A DNA stretch of 64,000 nucleotides, from NCBI RefSeq assembly GCF_009793335.1, contig NZ_WING01000002.1, positions 558,001-622,000 on the forward strand. The letters are read 5' to 3'. The notes beneath the pieces are model-generated. The model ran no database searches. It was given only the letters and a program-made list of their open reading frames with translations, and was not told where the DNA came from. This document shows, one piece after another, positions 62,065 through 64,000 of the stretch. How positions within the stretch are numbered: position 1 is the stretch's first letter; the number at the start of each line of letters is the position of its first letter. The translations under genes and the position numbers were made by a program. This DNA is from Actinomadura sp. J1-007 (GTDB lineage: Bacteria; Actinomycetota; Actinomycetes; Streptosporangiales; Streptosporangiaceae).

Positions 62065-62181
62065 GACCTCGCGGTGCTCGCGAGGTCGTGACGCACGTAC
62101 ATTGAAGCCTGACCAGGCGCTCCCGTGAGAGCTGCGGGACGCGTCCGATCAGGCGCGCCCCCGTGCCGGTCGCACGGGGGC
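62065..62181 (+). promoter_or_regulatory. Hairpins in the infC-rpmI gap
   Basis: Two strong hairpins fill this 203-bp gap: GACCTCGCG (62065-62073) with CGCGAGGTC (62079-62087), and GCCCCCGTGC (62157-62166) with GCACGGGGGC (62172-62181). A -10-like TACATT lies at 62098-62103. The gap may hold an internal promoter plus a ribosomal-protein leader for rpmI-rplT. Control by L20 is known in other bacteria; here it is inference. Confidence 0.45.
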
Positions 62182-62205
62182 CGAGCGAGGGAGACGACGG
62201 CGACC

Positions 62206-62400
62206 ATGCCGAAGACCAAGACCCACAGCGGTGCCAAGAAGCGGTTCAAGCTGACCGGCTCCGGCAAGGTGATGCGCCGCCGCGCCAACCGCAACCACCT
62301 TCTTGAGCACAAGCCGACCAAGCGGACCCGCCGCCTGGACGGCCCGGCCGTGGTGGCCGACGCCGACGCCAAGAACATCAAGAAGCTGCTGCGCAAGTAG
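62206..62400 (+). CDS. rpmI: 50S ribosomal protein L35
   Basis: A small basic protein of 64 residues with the family start MPKTKTHSGAKKRFKLTGSG and the conserved NRNHLLEHKPTKRTRRL. It is a late-assembly component of the large subunit. The ATG at 62206 is the only one that gives the correct N-terminus. rplT follows after 70 bp. Confidence 0.97.
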   Translation: MPKTKTHSGAKKRFKLTGSGKVMRRRANRNHLLEHKPTKRTRRLDGPAVVADADAKNIKKLLRK

Positions 62401-62470
62401 CCGCCGGCCCAGTCAACCCGTACGACCGGCCGAGGCCCGACGGCCCCGGCCCCCACGAAGGAGTGAACAC

Positions 62471-62848
62471 GTGGCACGCGTGAAGCGAGCGGTCAACGCC
62501 GCCAAGAAGCGTCGGGTCGTCCTGGAGCGGTCGAGCGGCTACCGCGGCCAGCGGTCGCGCCTGTACCGCAAGGCCAAGGAGCAGCAGCTCCACTCCATGA
62601 CCTACGCGTTCCGGGACCGCAAGGACCGCAAGGGGCAGTTCCGCCGCCTGTGGATCCAGCGGATCAACGCTGCGGCCCGCGCCAACGGCATCACCTACAA
62701 CCGGTTCATCCAGGGCCTGAAGGCGGCCGAGATCGAGGTCGACCGCCGCATGCTGGCCGAGCTCGCCGTCAACGACGCCCCCGCGTTCGCCGCCCTGGTC
62801 AAGCTGGCCAAGGAGGCGCTGCCCGCCGAGGGCAGCGCGGCGGCCTGA
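62471..62848 (+). CDS. rplT: 50S ribosomal protein L20
   Basis: A 23S rRNA-binding protein of 125 residues needed early in large-subunit assembly. It starts ARVKRAVNAAKKRRVVLERS after the initiator and contains GYRGQRSRLYRKAKEQ, the RDRKGQFRRLWIQRINAA-like region and GLKAAEIEVDRRMLAELA. GTG 62471 follows GAAGGAG. It completes the infC-rpmI-rplT operon. The next gene starts 34 bp on and may share the transcript. Confidence 0.97.
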   Translation: MARVKRAVNAAKKRRVVLERSSGYRGQRSRLYRKAKEQQLHSMTYAFRDRKDRKGQFRRLWIQRINAAARANGITYNRFIQGLKAAEIEVDRRMLAELAVNDAPAFAALVKLAKEALPAEGSAAA

Positions 62849-62882
62849 GCCGGTCACCGGAAGACGGGCTGAGCACAGCGCC

Positions 62883-63695
62883 ATGGCGGGCCGCGAGCTG
62901 ACCTCTATCCGATCACCACGGGTGAAGGCCGCTCGGCGGCTCGCCAAACGCGCGTTCCGGCGGCGGGAGCGCCGCTTCCTCGCCGAGGGCCCGCAGGCGG
63001 TGCGCGAGGCCCTGGAGATCCCCGGCGGCCTCGCCGAGCTGTTCACCACCGCCGAGGCCGAGAGCCGCCACCCCGAACTCGTCGCCGCCGCCGAACGCGC
63101 CGGCGCGCCGGTGCTGCGGGTCAGCGGCGAGGTCATGGCCGAGCTCGCGCAGACCGTCACCCCGCAGGGGCTCCTGGCCGTCTGCGAGTTCGTCGACGTT
63201 CCGCTGGGCGGCGCGCTGGAGACCGGCCCGAAGCTGGTCACCGTGCTCGCCCACGTCCGCGACCCCGGCAACGCCGGAACGGTCCTGCGCACGGCCGACG
63301 CCGCCGGATCGGAGACGGTCGTCTTCACCGACGCGTCGGTCGACCCGTACAACGGCAAGTGCGTCCGTGCGTCCGCGGGCAGCCTGTTCCACCTGCCGGT
63401 CGTCGTCGGGCCCCGGTTCGACGAGCTGATCGCCGAGCTGAAGGGCGCGGGCCTGACCGTCCTCGCCGCCGACGGCGCGGGCGAGCGCACCCTGGACGAG
63501 GCGATCGACCGGGGCGTGCTCTCCGGGCCCACCGCGTGGGTCTTCGGCAACGAGGCGTGGGGCCTGCCCGAGGAGATCCTCCGGCACGTCGACGAGGTCG
63601 TCCGCGTGCCGATCTACGGCCGCGCCGAGAGCCTCAACCTCGCCACCGCCGCCGCCGTCTGCCTCTACGCCTCCGCCCGCGCGCAGCGCGGCTGA
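62883..63695 (+). CDS. TrmH/SpoU-family RNA 2'-O-methyltransferase
   Basis: A SPOUT-class methyltransferase of 270 residues, with an N-terminal substrate-binding domain (GRELTSIRSPRVKAARRLAK) and a knotted C-terminal domain. The three SpoU motifs are present: PGNAGTVLRTADAAG, WVFGNEAWGLP and AESLNLATAAAVCLYA. It methylates ribose in rRNA or tRNA; the site is unknown. It lies just after rplT, its common place in actinomycetes upstream of pheS. The stop falls inside a 34-bp tandem duplication. Confidence 0.9.
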   Translation: MAGRELTSIRSPRVKAARRLAKRAFRRRERRFLAEGPQAVREALEIPGGLAELFTTAEAESRHPELVAAAERAGAPVLRVSGEVMAELAQTVTPQGLLAVCEFVDVPLGGALETGPKLVTVLAHVRDPGNAGTVLRTADAAGSETVVFTDASVDPYNGKCVRASAGSLFHLPVVVGPRFDELIAELKGAGLTVLAADGAGERTLDEAIDRGVLSGPTAWVFGNEAWGLPEEILRHVDEVVRVPIYGRAESLNLATAAAVCLYASARAQRG

Positions 63696-63754
63696 GGCCC
63701 CGGGCGGAGCGGCGGCGCCGCGCGGCTGAGGCCGCCGGGCAGAGCGGCGGCGCC
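63686..63754 (+). repeat. 34/35-bp tandem duplication over the methyltransferase stop
   Basis: Copy 1 (63686-63719) includes the last codons and TGA of the methyltransferase gene; copy 2 (63720-63754) repeats it. They differ by one substitution and by GGCCCCGGGC versus GGCCGCCGGGC, a one-base length difference. Past the repeat, 63755-64000 shows no gene I can support. Confidence 0.8.
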
Positions 63755-63916
63755 GCGCGACGGCCTCCCGCCCGGCGCGAACGTGGCGCAGGCCACAGGC
63801 CCGTACGGCCCCCGGACGGCCGTCGCGGATCACCCGAAGGTCCACCCCTCCCACGCGGGCCCGTTTCACCCGCCCGATGGCCGCAAACGGCCGCGCCATA
63901 GGGCTTTTCGCCTCTC

Positions 63917-63961
63917 TTGACCTGGGAGGATGGAACCCCGCCGGGACGCGGGCGGGGGGTT
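63917..63961 (+). other. Hairpin and possible leader region near the window end
   Basis: TTGACC (63917-63922) is followed by GGGAGG and ATG 63930, then a hairpin, CCCCGCC (63936-63942) with GGCGGGG (63951-63957). In related genomes pheS follows the methyltransferase, so this may be a leader for it. The frame from ATG 63930 is cut by the window edge and holds two Phe codons. The evidence is thin. Confidence 0.25.
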
Positions 63962-64000
63962 CGCGTCCGGCGGTCACTCGTTCCCAGGTAGGAGCGGGAT

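Noticed and set aside
63929..63945. T-box riboswitch before a putative pheS
   Set aside because: tggaacc resembles the T-box core, but its variable base would pair with U, not the A discriminator of tRNA-Phe. No specifier stem or antiterminator bulge was found and the target gene is outside the window.
1..64000. rRNA, tRNA, insertion sequences, prophage or origin of replication
   Set aside because: Reading both strands showed no transposase, integrase, phage structural gene, DnaA-box cluster or tRNA-like cloverleaf. Covariance and profile searches were not possible here, so a missed tRNA cannot be fully excluded.

Overview
The window is very GC-rich throughout, uses many GTG and TTG starts, and has gene order typical of Actinobacteria: thrS-HIT-pgsA-acyltransferase-pimA, pdxS-pdxT-yebC-ruvCAB, yajC-secDF-apt-rsh, alaS-ruvX-mltG-aroE and infC-rpmI-rplT. 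Protein details (HTTM/DCC pair, DUF6167 tail, PadR-linked membrane protein, sulfur leader peptide) suggest a filamentous actinomycete, perhaps Streptosporangiales/Thermomonosporaceae such as Actinomadura. That placement is inference. I saw no rRNA, tRNA, CRISPR array or insertion sequence.

Layout. 1-1.5 kb: the end of a two-component system. 1.57-6.4 kb: a sulfur unit made of an AT-rich inverted repeat, a short leader peptide of the HVDL...SALC type, a cysteine dioxygenase-like cupin, and ssuC-ssuB-ssuA-ssuD for importing alkanesulfonates and releasing sulfite. 6.4-8.6 kb: a methyltransferase and a sugar-proton symporter. 8.7-10.9 kb: thrS behind what looks like a classical attenuator (leaderless peptide with three tandem Thr codons, then a 14-bp terminator). 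11-18.9 kb: an Asp23 protein, an AP4A-phosphorylase-like HIT protein, a DCC oxidoreductase, a reverse-strand deacetylase/small secreted protein/HTTM operon, and an EF-G paralogue. 19.2-22.6 kb: phosphatidylinositol mannoside synthesis. 22.7-27.2 kb: a DUF3048 lipoprotein, PLP synthase (pdxS, pdxT) and yebC. 27.3-30.8 kb: an Eis-type acetyltransferase and the ruvCAB resolvasome. 31-38 kb: Sec accessory proteins, apt and the (p)ppGpp enzyme. 38-41.8 kb, reverse strand: a metallo-hydrolase, hisS and aspS. 42-49.4 kb: a membrane cyclophilin, a DUF349 protein, a DUF6153/3105/305 membrane operon, a PAP2 protein with a 20-unit pentapeptide repeat, and rarA. 49.6-55.6 kb: alaS to aroE. 55.6-61 kb: an accessory patch (terpene-cyclase-like repeat protein, HIT-like protein, PfkB kinase, Nudix, PadR with a membrane protein). 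61-64 kb: infC-rpmI-rplT and a SPOUT methyltransferase.

Two themes stand out. First, regulation by short leader peptides or structured leaders appears three times: at the sulfur operon, thrS and infC. Second, nine genes, including the normally essential hisS, are each broken by one or two single-base losses in G/C runs. All ten events shift the frame the same way, and each is repaired by restoring one base. This points to homopolymer under-calling rather than gene decay. Those genes are given over their full inferred span with the suspect position named.
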